DNA of 64,000 nt, taken from assembly GCF_033568475.1 (NCBI RefSeq), contig NC_133123.1:160657753-160721752 (forward strand). The letters run 5' to 3'. Origin of the DNA: Henckelia pumila (taxonomy: Eukaryota; Streptophyta; Magnoliopsida; Lamiales; Gesneriaceae). The translations under genes were made by a program, and so were the position numbers. The notes under the pieces were generated by a model. That model saw nothing but the letters and a program-made list of their open reading frames with translations. It ran no database searches and was not told the DNA's origin. Numbering within the stretch: the first letter of the stretch is position 1; each line of letters starts with the position of its first letter. Below, one piece after another: positions 45,265 to 59,339 of the stretch.

Positions 45265-46536
45265 TTTTCCGAGGTATAATGTATAATGATTTTTAAATTT
45301 TTTATTTTCTGTGCAGATTTTACAGTCCACCAGAGAAATGAATCGGAAACGATGCACGAGGCTGGAGGGTTAATTGACCAAAATTTTATATTTCCCAAAT
45401 AAAATATTTAAATTGAAAATTCTTGAAAAATATCTCAAGACGATGGCATTTGAAATATATATACATTATATTATATGAATTTCAAATTATCCAACTAATT
45501 GGAGTGGATCTGTATTTACAATTAAGGCTTGAGATCCATAACCATCCATCTAATCATTTTCATTAATGTAGCAAAATCATGCATTCATTGACCTCACACG
45601 AGTACTTAATGTCTATATGCCTACGTTAATTAATTATGGCCCATCGCGAAATAAAAGTCACCAGATTGCTGAGGTATAATGTATAATGATATATTAAATT
45701 TTTGATAATTTTTAATTAAAAAATTCGAAATAAAAATTTAGATTTCTATTTATTTATTTCTATTTTAGATATCAATAATCATTTTCTCAAATGAATTTGT
45801 AACAGATTTAAGTAATTACTTATAGGAACTTTCTTTAAATATTTTGGTTTGATAATTTTTTGAAAAAAACAATTAATCTAATGTGCACGAGAGAGACCTA
45901 TAATTCTTTGATATTATAGACAAAATTTCAAGGGCTGGAAAATTAAAAGAAAAGGAGAAAACAACATTGAAATGGCCTAATATGTTCACAAAACATAATA
46001 TTTAATAATTTTAAAAAATAAACACTTTCAAATGATAAAATACATCATATTGAATAATTTGAGTTTAATAATAAAAGATAAAAAAAAAATTAAAAAATTA
46101 AGGAAAGAAGAGCTCTTCCGGAAGAACTTTTTCGATCATGAGTTCATGACATATGGGCACAGTACTTGTGGTGCGCCCTAATTAAGTTTGTTGTAGACTT
46201 GTAGTAACATGTATATAATATATATATAAATAAATAAAATTCATATACAATATATAAAAAAATTTAAAATTTCGGGGAAGCTATGGCCCCCTCCCGTCTC
46301 TACATAGATCCGTCTCAGTAGGAGATTCATATCATAAATAGGATAGTGGGATGGTGTTAGAGGTTTTTTGTTTTTTAAATAAAAATTTCTCTATTTCCTA
46401 CTCCACATAAATTCTCACAAATGGTCATAACTCATACCCATTGCCCATTTGCCCTACAAGCATTATAATTTATTTGTTGTATAAATGTAAATATTCGACA
46501 AATACAATCACTTTTTTTTTTTTCCTTTTTGAAAGT
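45265..46536. other. Low-copy spacer, start of segment II
   Basis: No gene. The string GAGGTATAATGTATAATGAT occurs at about 45269 and again at about 45671, a local direct duplication. 46180-46450 matches segment I at 25965-26145. Confidence 0.55.
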
Positions 46537-46544
46537 ATAAATAT

Positions 46545-46992
46545 TAGAGGTGGTATACGTACCGTATCAAAAATCATATACCGTATAAAATTAAAATTAT
46601 GATATAAGAAAATATTATAGCGACACAATACCGAAACTCTCGGTATATCGAAATTTTTGATATATATAAATAGCATAACGATCATATCGAATTTTCGGTA
46701 CGACATCGTTACACATCGCTTTATAGCAAAAAAATTATATTTTTAAAAACTTAAAACTTTATTGTTTATAAATATTATATATTTTTTAAAAATTTATATT
46801 GTTTCGATATATCTGTATACCGATGTATACCGAAATTTTCAAATTTCATAACGTTATCATACCGAAAAAATTCGGTATCGGTACCATATCATACCGAAAT
46901 CTTCGATGCACAAAAAATTCGATAAATTCAATATTTTTTCGGTACAATAACTTTAATATATCAAAAATTTGGTATTTTTCCATGCACCCTTA
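46545..46992. mobile_element. Non-autonomous hAT-type element (448 bp)
   Basis: The ends TAGAGGTGG and its near-complement (CACCCTTA) are flanked by ATAAATAT (46537-46544) and ATAATTAT (46993-47000), a near-perfect 8-bp duplication. The interior near both ends is rich in CGGTAT/ATACCG repeats, typical of hAT subterminal motifs. No coding capacity. Confidence 0.7.
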
Positions 46993-47000
46993 ATAATTAT

Positions 47001-48472
47001 TGGACAAGTTCAAATAATGTTATTGTGCAGACTGCAGAGTACGTAAATTGTCACAAATGGTCAGTTCCATCGCCCTACAAGCTAGAATTTATTGTGGGGT
47101 ACGTAAATATTCCAAAAAAGTACCATTATCTGTTTGTTGGGTAAAATGCAAATGGAACTCAGGAAAAATAAAAACGCCAAAAAAAAAAAAAAACTCATGA
47201 TTAAATATAAAATCACTCTCCCTCTTAATTAAGCAATGAATTTACGTTATTGTAATTTGTAATCAATCTAATATAAGACACCATTTTAAGTTACCCAATC
47301 TATTGATAATTTATTTTATTCAATCTCATGTTTACTTACTCATATCATTTATCCATCTACATATTATTTATTTTAAATTCAAATCATTGAATTTAAATTA
47401 CAATATCATTCTTAATAAATATTTATTTATATTTTATTAATTTATAAAAATATAAAATAGTAATTTATCATCTTATTAAAAATTTAATCGGTCAAATCAA
47501 ACAAATTATTATTTATCAATAAAAAAATATTATATTAACGTAACTATCATTATTTTTTTATTAAATAATCTATATCTACATTATTATCATATATTTACTT
47601 CAAACGCTAACTTCAAAAGGTGGCTCAATGCATATATAAATGACTAAGTACTTAAAAAGAAATTTTGTTCATAAATTTTCAGATTTTGATTTAGGTATAA
47701 TAATTTTAATTTTTTACAATTTTTTTTAGTGAAATCAAATAATTCAGCGTTTTCTAAGTCATATTCGACGTAATAAGACTACAAGTAAAAAACTAAAAGT
47801 TAATGCATCTAATGCAGTTGTAAAACTCGATATATAAACAAAAACCCTATATTTGACAAAATTAGTAGTCATATATATATACCTGTATTCGATAGACACC
47901 GAAGGTAAAAGTAAAAAATAGGCCCTCTCATCGCTATAATAACAGTAAAATTCAGTTCACAAATAATAATACACTATACAATATATAAATATACAAAAAA
48001 TAATATATTGAATCCACAAAACAACAAATATTTGACATAATTATATATATATACTATTCGTTTAGCTCTTTCGGAATAAAAAAATATTTATTTAAATTTT
48101 CACGTGGTTGAAATGCAATTTAACTATTTAAGCATTGTTCGTTTTTTTAATTAATTTTAATGTTTCCGATTTCTTCATTATTTGTTTCATCATGCACCAC
48201 AATCATTAAGCATCTGAATATATTTAATCACAAATAATTGAATATCGAGTAATAATTCTTTTGACAAGCAAATTAGGCGACAAAATTCTTGAAAAGTAAA
48301 CATTAATGTAGCAAAATAGATGCAGTTTGACCTGAGATTGATTATTGCCCACCAAATATGAAAATACGCTTATTATGTCATAGAGTTTATTCGCGTGGAC
48401 ATATTGCATTAATGTAGCAAAATAAATATTCGCGTGGACATATAGTACATTAGCATTAATGTAGCAAACATT
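47001..48472. other. Low-copy spacer of segment II
   Basis: 47000-47230 and 47740-47990 match 26640-26830 / 34320-34350 and 36690-36960 of segment I. A local duplication holds ATTAATGTAGCAAA three times (about 48303, 48409 and 48455) with CGCGTGGACATAT twice (about 48392 and 48431). No gene. Confidence 0.55.
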
Positions 48473-49573
48473 AATGCTATTTGTACATAGAGTTTTACAT
48501 ATAGGGTAACACGCTTTATTAAATTAGAAAAGCATATCAAAATTCTTTTAAAAATATATTTATTTTTAACCTACAATTGTTTCTTTTTCAAAAAAACTCT
48601 TAACGAAAATATTATTATTATTTATTTTATTATTTATTGTGCAATTTAGAGGTGTCAAAATTGAACCCGACCCGAGTTGACCAGATAATTATCGGATTAA
48701 GGTTGAGGTTTTGGGGTTCAGGTTGAGCCCGAAATATTTGATTTTAAAAAAAAATTTAACAAAATAATTAAATACACATAATAATCAATATATTTTGATT
48801 TAAATACATATAAAAAATCTCACTTATATAGTTCTATATAATTTAAATTTTAAAGTTCGAGTGTACAAAATTTAAAATATACTTACCATACACAATAAAA
48901 ATTATTTTTAAAAATCAATGTTTTAAAAAATTATTATTACATGTTGAAAATCTATGATACAATATACAATAATTTTTTTCAAACATACAATATATAAAAA
49001 TATAGTAAATATTTCTTAATTCTATAAATAAGTACAAAAACTTATTTTTTAAAATTTTTCAAAACAAATCCGAATATCAACAGCAACCGACTCGAACTCG
49101 ACTAACCCGATCAACCCAAACCTACATGATTTGATTTTTTATTTTGTTTTTTTAACAAAATAATTAATTATTACACATAATAATATTAAATATATATATT
49201 TTTTATACATAATAAATTTAAATATATAATAATAAATCTCGCTTATATATGATTTAAATTTGAAATTTTAATTTTAAAAATTTTAAAATATATTTAGTAT
49301 AAAAAATAGACAATTATTATTTTTGTTGAACTCAGAAAATAATTAAATTTTCATAATTATATTTTAAAATTTTATAACATAATTATTTTTGTGAAACTCA
49401 GTAAAATTAATTCTATAAGTAAGTAATAAAAATAATAATATTTTCGTTAAAAGGTTTTTTGAGCAAGACAAAGAATAGTAGGTTAAAAAAAAATTTAAAA
49501 GAATTTTGAAATACTTTCCTAATTTAATAGGATGTATAACCCTCTATGCAAGACTTTATGTACACATAGCATT
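48473..49573. mobile_element. Long terminal-inverted-repeat element, 1.1 kb, non-coding
   Basis: 48473-48632 and 49420-49573 are inverted copies of each other (AATGCTAT...TGTACATA, TTTCAAAATTCTTTTAAA-type and TTAACGAAAATATTATTA blocks). The centre is AT-rich with a GAACCCGACCCGAG motif. Long inverted arms without coding sequence fit a non-autonomous Mutator-like or foldback element. I could not identify a target duplication. Confidence 0.6.
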
Positions 49574-49857
49574 GTCCTTACGTATATCGTCCGTGGTTAA
49601 TTACCTAATGACATCCATGATAATATACATTAGTGTGTAATATATATAGCTATATATATATATATTTGTATAAATTTGTACTTGAAATTTATTTTACTTT
49701 GCTTATGATTACTTGTTTTTCTCAAGTGTTGTCATAAATAAAAATTTCATCCATCTATTTTTTCAAAAATATTATTGTTTTTATCTTAATTATAAATGAT
49801 ACCACAGTCATATCTTATTTGATCAGTGGCAGAGCTACATTGTCCCAAAAATAGGCG
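49574..49857. other. Short AT-rich spacer
   Basis: Nothing recognised apart from a short (TA)n near 49655. Confidence 0.5.
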
Positions 49858-49862
49858 ACTGC

Positions 49863-52568
49863 TGTGGGGACCTCGGGTTGCTAATCTTTTCTTAGGACAA
49901 ATTAACAATTAATCATAATTGAATCAAACTAGAAACAATAAAATCAAAAACTGATTTTTTTTTTTAAAACTAGTGCCTCGCTCGAGCGACTTCTACATGC
50001 GCTTGAGCGAGATCAGCTCTGGCCGAACATATGCACATAGAATTTGGACACATGCTCAACACGAAAGTTGTAGATCTCTATCTTAGATTTTCAATGCCGC
50101 CAACCTCACTCGAATATAAATTTTCAATAAAATGTTATGCTCATTCTCCCAAGATGGGTCGGTGCAGAAATTTACAAAAATTACCAAAGACTACAACAAA
50201 ATTCAAAGTTACTAGCATGTTAAATAGAGTTATCTCATGCATTTTTGATGTGTACCAACATTAATAATCTCAAATCAAATCTAAGATGATCTTTATACGA
50301 GAAACAAAGTAGAGCATGCTTCTTAAAGTATAAACATCTTATACATGTTTGCAAAGTACAATATAACAAGATCAAGTCAAGTTCTAAGGTCTAAAACCAT
50401 TCTAATGCTTCAAGATCACAAGGTTAACAGTACAATCTACTTCTTAAACCCGAGTCACCACGTGCTAAATCTCTCAATCTCGAGCTATCCAAGCTATGTC
50501 TGACTTGATCATACCCCAACCTGATGCAATGCACACATACAAACAAAGCAACAGCCGGATAACTCCGATGAGAATATAATTCTCAGTATGAAAGACATGT
50601 ATATACATTATTTAAGCATACTGAATCTATATGCCATAATAATCTTAAATCTCAAACATGTAAGAACATGTCAATCATAGAAGCATAATCGAATCTTCAT
50701 TCATATAACATAACTATTCATTTATAACAATATCAAATCAATCATATAAATACATTCATATCTTGAATGACATATAATCACATGCTAGCATTTATAAATG
50801 CATATTCTAAACCATATAAATTTCTAGGTTAATGCATAAATGCAATGCATGCGTCAAGGAATAGGCTATCAAATTTGATAACAAGAAATCGAAGTTCTTG
50901 GGATCCCGGGGAAATAAAATCTTTAATCGACCACCCACTTACCCAATCGAGGTGGCGTTAAATATCTCAAGTCCCCTAACTTTGGTGCAACTATAGTGAG
51001 TCATCTGGCTCTGGAAGTAATCTACATTTCGTGCCACTCACTTCTAGCCCTCCAAACGTCATATGCATTCTAGGCCAATCAGCCCTCTGTGCTGCTCAAG
51101 GTAGGGTTTAAGATGAATGCAACATAATCTGTATGCATTACTACTGTAAAACATCTTGAACACTCAAATCACTTAATCAAGCCAAGCAATAACAATCAGC
51201 AATTCATATGAACGCATATAAACAATTAAGTATGTGATTTTAGGAAAACTCGAAAACCACCACGTACTCGAGTTATTCTACCTGGCGAGGATAATGTCGA
51301 ATCATACCTTTCAATCGTCGTATTGACATATTCATGCTTGCTAGCTTCAATCTGATGGCGTATTTAAACTTCTATTCATTCCAAGCTTTCTCATCGAAGT
51401 TGATAGTTGATCAAATGCTTGATTCAACTTTGATTGGTCAAACAGCTCGAACTCGTAGATCCGACTTCGATATCTTCACATTCAATTCTGAAATGAAGTA
51501 GTAACATAGCTTAACATCATCTTTCACTCCCATTCCAATCTCATCAAATCCGAAACAACTATATGACTTGATTGTTCAATCCAAAATCAAAACCGGCGGC
51601 GTAACGGTTCGAAACCGAAATTCCAAACACATTAACATCAATATCATCACTACCTTAACACTATAACTTCCTCAAATTTGCAGCACATACACGTACATAT
51701 CAATCAAGAAAATTCAGATTTCTCAAAATTCTTCATAAATTCGAAAACATGTCCAAAAGACGATCTTTTCTCGATCCGTCTTAGATATGCTATCGTCGTA
51801 TATGCTAGAACACATTTATACAATCAAATCTTAATTCTAACAACAACTTAAAATTCAAACATGGTAGAACTTCATAAAACTTACGTCAAATTAAAGCACT
51901 CGGAGCTGTGATCGCAAAATATATGATCAATCGAAAATTCTACCGCGCGGATCGATTTTTATTGGAGCTTGAAAGGTCAAAAATGAACTTGGAACCCTTC
52001 TTTCCCTTTCTCTCGTTTGCTGCTGAACATTCTGATCCCTTTTCACTCTTTGCACGTTTAAAACACAAGTTGAAAGGAAAAATTGCACTTTGGTCCCTGA
52101 ACTTTGGCCTAATTGCAAATCAGTCCCCTGACAAGCGATTTAATTCAATTTCAATCCTAAATAATTTAAGAATAGTAGAATTTAATTCTAAACTCTAAAT
52201 ATTCTTAAATTAAACATTTTTGGATAAAAATTAAATCATTTTGGACCTTATCGCATTTTAGTCCTTGAATTTCTCAATATTTGCAAATTGGCCCTTGCTC
52301 GGATTTCATTCTCAAAGTCAATCCTTGATATTTATAATCTTGGAATTTACATCTTAAATTTCATAAATATCAATTCACATATTTTTAATCTTTTAATTTA
52401 AGAATTCCGGATATTAAAATCTTAAAATTCGAAAAATCCTCAAATTAAATATTTTTGACCCGAAATTAAATTTCGAATTTATGAAATTCTTCAAAGTAAT
52501 ATGTTCTCATATTTGGAATTTAAATCTCAAATCCCGTAATTAATAACTTAATATTTTCGGGCCTTACA
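49863..52568 (-). repeat. 3' LTR of element B
   Basis: 2,706 bp. It is a close match to 59340-62032 (a few percent different by eye). A GC-rich inverted repeat (CTCGCTCGAGCGA ... GCTTGAGCGAG) lies at about 49977-50010, the same relative place as in A and C. Confidence 0.92.
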
Positions 52569-55500
52569 ATTCCTCCCCTCTAAGGAATGATTTCGTCCTC
52601 GAAATCGCATTCGATCTTACTGCTGATTCTCGTAAGCTGTATAGCTAACTGAAGTAATACTTACTTCAATTCTGTGAGCTTTAGATATCTATTCTGATAT
52701 CTTCTTTTTTATAGTATCTTATTCTTCTTTCTGATCGCTTCTGCAATCATATCTATTTTCATTAACATATAATCACTGAGTCAACTTATATCTAAGTTGC
52801 TTTTTCTCGTGATCCAACTCTGCATCGGTTAATCTGCTTCTCTTAAAATCTTATTGGTTTCTGATTTATCTGAATTGAATGCGCATACATATTCTAGCTG
52901 ATATTCTTCAGCCAATGCATATGGATAACAATTCATCTATCTGACAATTCGAGATTGAGTATTAATCAATAAGTTAGATCAAATACTCACAGGGATCAAT
53001 TATTATTTCACTTCTGAAATCTCTTTCTGAACCTAATGATGCTCGGGAAAGAACTTCTTTGCTGATCATTCTGTTCAGACTTCAAAATCTATATATGTTG
53101 CTCATTTGCTAACTCTGTCTATGCTGCTCTGTTCTTATTTTGTTCAATTACTCTTCACATTCTCTTTCTTTTCTTGACTCATATCTGGTCTGATAGCTGA
53201 TACTTCTGAAATATCGTTTCAATACAAAGACAATTCTGCTTTTCTTATCATCTAAAAATCAAAATACTGTCTCTATATATATCAGATAGCTGTCATAGGA
53301 AATATAGTAATCAAGTGGCAAATAATCAATCAACTAGTACCGAATCTAGTACATAGTTCTGAGCATATCCTCGGAAATCTTGATAATCACATCTGATAGT
53401 CCACTAATCGGAGGATGGTATAATGAAATCTCATACAACCAAACACTCAGAACATTTGACAATCAATGCCACAATCTAGAAAACAAATCTAAAGTATCTA
53501 TCTCGACAATAGATTTCAATAATTCTTGTAATCTAATCATCTTGCTAACTTTGTAACAAGTATCTCTTTATGTTTGTATCATGTCTAATACAACATATTC
53601 TTGAATATGTCGAAATCTACTACAATCTAAATCGCATAATCATGACGATTTGAGTAGAGTCGAACTAAAATCTTTCACAAAGTTGATGTTCTTTCAGCTC
53701 TTATGTAACTATTCTGTTACAGAAACCACTTGGGTTCTTCTTTTCGGCTTATTTTACTGGAATTTTTAGTATTGGTAATATCAATTCTATCGTATCTGCT
53801 TTCATTTCTTTCACCAATACTGATTTCCAAGTCATGACTACATGTAAGTCATACATGTTTAGACAACTGAATGGATAAAAAAAATCTGTCGTCATATGCC
53901 TCTTTCAGAATCTGATATTCCATATCTAAAATATCTGGCATCCTCAAACGATTATTCACCGCAAAATTCATCTGTTCTGATCTGCTGTCTTATCTGATCT
54001 ATGAATCTAGCATTCTCAATCGAATTTTCATTGTTTGATCTAATATAAATGTTGTTGTAATCTTTCCAAACTAGTATATCTTAGCTCGGATTGCAACAAT
54101 TTTAATTATTTGAGTATCTGTCTAGCAACTCACATATAAAAATTATAGATCTGTAATCACTCAATCAAGCATTCATCTACTTTTCTTCTTTCTGTTTCCC
54201 AAGTACTAGCAAATCATGCAATCAACCCATAAATATTGTGGATACTTTGAATCTGAATTTCTATCAGTTACGAGCCAAAAACTTCAAAATATACTGAATA
54301 TACACATCAAATAATCAATGACTCTCAAATTCGAATCAAAGGAACTCGCTCAAGGAAATGTCAGTCAAAATCAAATATTCTGAATGACAGCGAGTGAATC
54401 AAAGCATACTCTAACAAAAGAATAAGAGTCAATCAAAATCGATCGAGGTCAAATAACAGAACCTCAGAATCGATATCAAGAAATTCAAGAATAATGATTT
54501 CTATGATGTAATAGCTTCAGCAAAATTGAAGAGAAAGCTCAACTGTAACTGATTTTCCTTATTCTCTATTTACATGAGTTTATCAATTAATTCCCAATTG
54601 ACAATAGTCGAATATCATCTTTTCAACTTAATTCATTGTCATAGAATTAAAAATCAATTCGTTACTAGGATAAGTCTGCATTTTTTGAAGTTCTTCAGTT
54701 CAAGTAGTGCTTTTCTATACGAGTTGTCATAAGGTTTTCGTACTAGACACCACTCTATATAGAACTGCATTCATATCGTAGAAAGGCCGAAATATGTCAT
54801 TGAACTATTTTTGTACGTTCTAACCACTGACATATCTGTCAATTCTAGGTTAATTCATTACTAGTTAAGTATATCGACTAGTATTCTTCCGACATTCTTC
54901 CACTTTAATCTTTATATAACCAGTACTATGGAATCTTATTTTCTAAAACTCATATCATAAATCTCTAGTCATTTCTATTGCTGATCTAACTTAATCATTA
55001 CACTGAAAACAATCAACTGTTAACTGGTACTCAGTTATTGCATTCATATTTATAATGCACGCTAGCTTAGTACCCTAAACTTTTAATTATCGAATTCAAT
55101 CTTATTTCCTCAAATCTGTATTGTATCTTTTCTGACTAATCTTATAAATGTGTTCCATCTACTCAAAGGCAAACTCTCAACAAATACAATTAATAAAGGC
55201 TCAACAGATAAAGATTGTAACATAACAAATCACTGTTCTATGATTGTATGCTATGCAATCAAGATATAAGAAGATTCAGTCAATTACTCAATTACCTGCA
55301 ATCTCATTATCTGGTGCAACTTGAGCCTTATTTTCTGTACTTGCTTATTGCCTATGAAATTATCTGTCATTCAAATTTTCTCTTGATTTGTTTCAGCTAG
55401 GGGAGCTATGCTTATATTTCTTCATCTGCTGGCCTTTAGGCTGAATCGATCTTGATGTTGTTATCACTATCTCTTGCTTCATAGCTATACTGTTATGGAA

Positions 55501-55987
55501 GTTGTAATGGAGGTGATGATCATAATTTTTCGCAATTACAGAGGCGTGAATAAAATTCTACTCTGCTTTATACAATCGGTTTGTAGTTTCTTTATTCTAT
55601 ATTTGGCTTCAATCAAGTCATTCAAGTTGATATGCTTTTGTTTGGCACATTTTGTTTTTCCATGTCTTCTAGTACATACAAAAAGAAACAATTCTGTTTA
55701 CTTACCTGCCAAACTATTTCAATACGTCTGCTCTTCCATAAGTTCTTCTGGTAAATTCACCAACTTCTTGCTAAGCCATGGAGTTGATATAAAATCAGGC
55801 TGGTTCTATGTTCATCAAAATATTCTTCACTTGAACAACTGATCCACCTTTTCAACTCAACCCCTTTCTAGACATAACATATTCTGTATCTTTTTGAGTT
55901 GGTGAATAATAGCTCTGGAGTTGTTCAACTAACATACTCCTCAGGGCAATCATCATATCGATCGGCTCAAAACCTTACCTCAACACT
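52569..55987 (-). pseudogene. Decayed gypsy interior of element B, 3' part
   Basis: Collinear with element A (52700-52790 with 18660-18740, and 53435-53550 with 19320-19435), including CAACCAAACACTCAGAA and TCTCGACAATAGATT-type blocks. No motif of a working polyprotein remains. A + strand open frame at 55474-55842 lies antisense to the expected gag region and is not a gene. Confidence 0.7.
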
Positions 55988-55992
55988 ATTTT

Positions 55993-58912
55993 TGTAACAC
56001 CAAGAACTTCTAAAATTCTAAGATCATGCCTAAAATATTTTCAGTATTTATATTTTTAAATTTCTTGAAGTTAATTGTTTAAGTTTCAGTTAAAGTTAGC
56101 CTTGCTTGACTTATCTGAATTAAATGCCTTGAACTGTTTAGTTAGTAATTTTTATCCAGGCAGGCGACGACGGTGGGCTTCGGTGGTTTATTTTCAAGAT
56201 TTTTAATTTTAAGATTTTAAGTTAGAGGTAAAAGAGGGGTTTTGGCCAAAAATGCAAATTTTGAATTTTTAGGGGTCAAAAAGCAATTTTATCATTTTCT
56301 TGGGTTATTTCCTAAATTTTCCATAAAATAGGATTTTATTAAATCCGGGTTAGTGGAATTTCAATTAAAATGTTGAGAGTTGAAATTTTAAATTTAGAAG
56401 TTTGAAAATAGCAAAAAGTTTGAGGTAAAAAGTTTTAATAGTACAAGTAGTACTTTTGCTAGTACAAGTGAAATTTTAAAACACTACACACAATACACTA
56501 CACTTTTAATTTACACTATCATTAAAACACTTCAATTTAAAAATCAAGACCCAACCCTAACATCAAAACCCTAACCCTAGCCGCCCCTTCTCCCCTCTCC
56601 CTTGAAGAAGCCGCCGCCCCCCCCTCCTGCCGCCGCCCAGCTGCCGTCCGCCGCCGCCTGCCGCCGTCCCCACTGCCGGAGGAGCTCCACAAGGAGCCTA
56701 GCTTGGAGTTTGACCAAGAGTTCTTCCCTCCATCTCCCCTTATTTTCGAATTTTTGGGTAAAAGGTTGAAAGGCAAGTGTAGCTACTCCTTTGGGCTCAC
56801 ATTCAAGCAATATCTACCCCCACCCTTATGATTTCTTGCAATATTTTCGAGAATGCATGTTGTTAGAAGGTTAGGGTTTCGAATTTTTCATGTTTAGGGG
56901 CTGATTTTTTCTAAATATGTTAGGGAGTTGAGTTTATGTGATTTAATGTTGAGTATATGTGCATTGACATGGAATTATATGGTTGTTCTTGCCAAAATTC
57001 GAAATTTCAGATTGTATATGGACCTAATTTTCGAAATGTTGCATGTGTAGGGGCTGAAATTTAATTGATGTTGAAGTATTTATTGGAATTGCATTGGTCT
57101 TGATTGATTGTTCAACATTTTGGAGTTTTGATGGTTAATTATTGATGTTCTTGATATGTGTTGGGAAAAGTCCTAAGAAAGGTTATTTGAGGTGTTTGGT
57201 TGTTTGGTATGGAGAAAATTTGAGGAAGGAGAGTTATGGGGTTGAATTCTTGAGTTAGAGGTAAGTTGGATGTTGTGAGTGTGCAGGGCAGCACTGTTCA
57301 CGGGGCAGGGCAGTGTCGTGGCTGAGATCTGTGCAGGGTTAGGCTATTCCATGGTAAAGTTCATGATGTTGTGGTCGCGTCGATATAAAATGGGCCCGAA
57401 TCGGATAAGTATTGAGTAAGTTATGAGTCTTTTAAGTTTGTGGTGTAAGTGCAGAATTTTTAGAGTATAAGGGGCTGTCCGGGAATGTTTTTGGTTTGTA
57501 ATGTTCGGGTGATCCTTGGAGGTTACTTTCTGGTCCTAGGGGTAATTTGGAGTGTTTATGAGGTGTCGGTTCAAGCGGGACGGGTTTTGGTTAAGATATG
57601 ACAAAGTTAAGGGTTTTTCGGTTTACTTGCTCGAGTTAAGTCAAGTTTGAGAATTTTGTTGGGTAAGTTGTCTTCTTTGGACTTAGGGGCAGCCACTCAT
57701 CCACCTTAAACTCACATTTTCGAGTCGAGTCTCATGTCTTAAAGATTGCTTATTTGTGTGCATTTGACGTGTTCTTGAGTTTAATAAAGAAAAAGGAAGC
57801 TTACTTGTTTGCATGCCATTTAATGTATGAGTTGAGTCTTTATAAATGAAAAGGGAAAAGAAAGCAAATATTTTTGAATGAAGTGATCTGTTTGTGACAA
57901 GAGGGGTGTTGCTAGGCTGGGGGATGCCTCGGTCTACTCACCAAGAGGTTATAGAGGTTAGGCAAGGAGCAAGAGACATCTTGTTTACCCTTGCCACAGA
58001 GGGGCAATGTGGGATCGGGAGGCATCTCGGTCTCCTTGCCATAGAGGGGTTAAGTTCGTCGGGAGAAATCTCGTCGTCTTGCCGGCATAGTGCACTGCAG
58101 CCATGATCATGATCGAAACAGAGGGTCACAAATCAGGGATCGGATTTCTAAGAGGAAAAAGTAAAGAAAAGTTTAAAAGTTAAAGTTTCACAATTTTAGT
58201 TGACTCGTTTTGCATTGATGTCAGTCTTTCAGTTATGCATGAGTCTAAGTTGAATGTTATGAAAGTTAAAGTTTATCTTAGTGTGAGTTCATTAATGCAT
58301 GATTTCTATATCTTTCTAGTTTCATGCATATTACAGTTTAAGTTGAGTTTTTGCATCACGTATTTTAAACCCTTGTTATTATCCTAGTTATGCTTGTTGA
58401 GTCTTTAGACTCACTATGCTTGAATGTTTGCAGGTGAGGATTTTGTGGAGGAGACGGAGGGTCGTGATCTACTGGGATGAGGCCATCGGTAGTGCGAGGC
58501 CCAGTGACCGTTGCTTCCTTTTAGTTTATGTTTTCCGCACAGTTATCAAATTTGTAATAATGAAGTATTATTTGAGATCTTGTAGTATTTATAGCCAGGA
58601 TGTGCATTCCCTGTGCTACAGCTTATGTTTTGAAGTACGTTTTCCGCTTTTGCAAGTTTATGATTATCGTTGGAATTAATTTTAAATGCTTTAGTTTACT
58701 TTATGCTGTAACCGGGAGGTGGTTACTAGGATTGCATGTTTATGTTTAACGCACTTAAGTTTTGAAGTCAATTTTCTTTCCTTATTTAAATTGTTGTTTG
58801 AGTCTTGATGGCTTATTTGTTTTACAAATAGGTCATGGAAAAATTTTTAAAAATCCGTAATTTTCCTTTATTTTAATTATAGTCTGATAGCCTAGTAGTG
58901 AGGGTCGTTACA
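55993..58912 (+). mobile_element. Solo LTR of another gypsy family nested in element B
   Basis: 2,920 bp starting TGTAACACC and ending GTCGTTACA, flanked by ATTTT (55988-55992 and 58913-58917). It contains a CT/GCC-rich tract (about 56575-56690) and, near its right end, GCAGGTGAGGATTTTG and AGTGAGGGTCGTTACA, which resemble the LTR tail of large plant chromovirus LTRs. The plus orientation is inferred from the similarity of its right end to the end of the Tekay-like LTR. No primer site, purine tract or interior, hence a solo LTR. Confidence 0.85.
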
Positions 58913-58917
58913 ATTTT

Positions 58918-59322
58918 GTTCTGTCTGAGGTTCTGTTCTGTCTGAGGTTCTCATGCTATCTACACAATCTGTCTTATTCGATAACAGAAGCAATATATAT
59001 TGCAGAGATTATAAAATACAATGTCAGTATAACATACATATAATCTCATGCTTTTGAATAGAACACATACTTGCAAATGCTCATGCTTTTCAAATAATAC
59101 ATTCTTACAACGAATTCACTTATTCTGATGAATTCAATAAATCATGCATACATATCAGCATATAAGCATGTAATTCTCATATCGGTGACGCAAGTAGTGT
59201 TTAATCAATATATCATGTTCGCATACAATTTCTCAATTAAAGTAAAGCATAATCATGCAATACTATAAATGCATACGACTTAATCTACCCCGCTCAACTT
59301 CTATCTTAGTTCAAGACTTTAT
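58918..59322 (-). pseudogene. Decayed gypsy interior of element B, 5' part
   Basis: The remaining 400 bp between the solo LTR and the primer site. No readable frame. Confidence 0.55.
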
Positions 59323-59334
59323 GCTCTGATACCA
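59323..59334 (-). other. Primer-binding site of element B
   Basis: TGGTATCAGAGC on the minus strand, five bases inside the 5' LTR, as in element A. Confidence 0.85.
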
Positions 59335-59339
59335 TCTGA

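Noticed and set aside
55474..55842. 122-codon open frame on the plus strand inside element B
   Set aside because: Antisense to the expected gag part of a decayed gypsy interior. Hydrophobic composition comes from T-rich sequence, with no recognisable domain.
56560..56582. Telomere-like CCCTAA repeats
   Set aside because: Only two units. A common chance occurrence in plant UTR-like or LTR sequence.
56537..56810. Gly/Arg-rich open frames over the GC-rich tract of the solo LTR
   Set aside because: They come from the GCC/CT-rich low-complexity tract inside an LTR. No domain.
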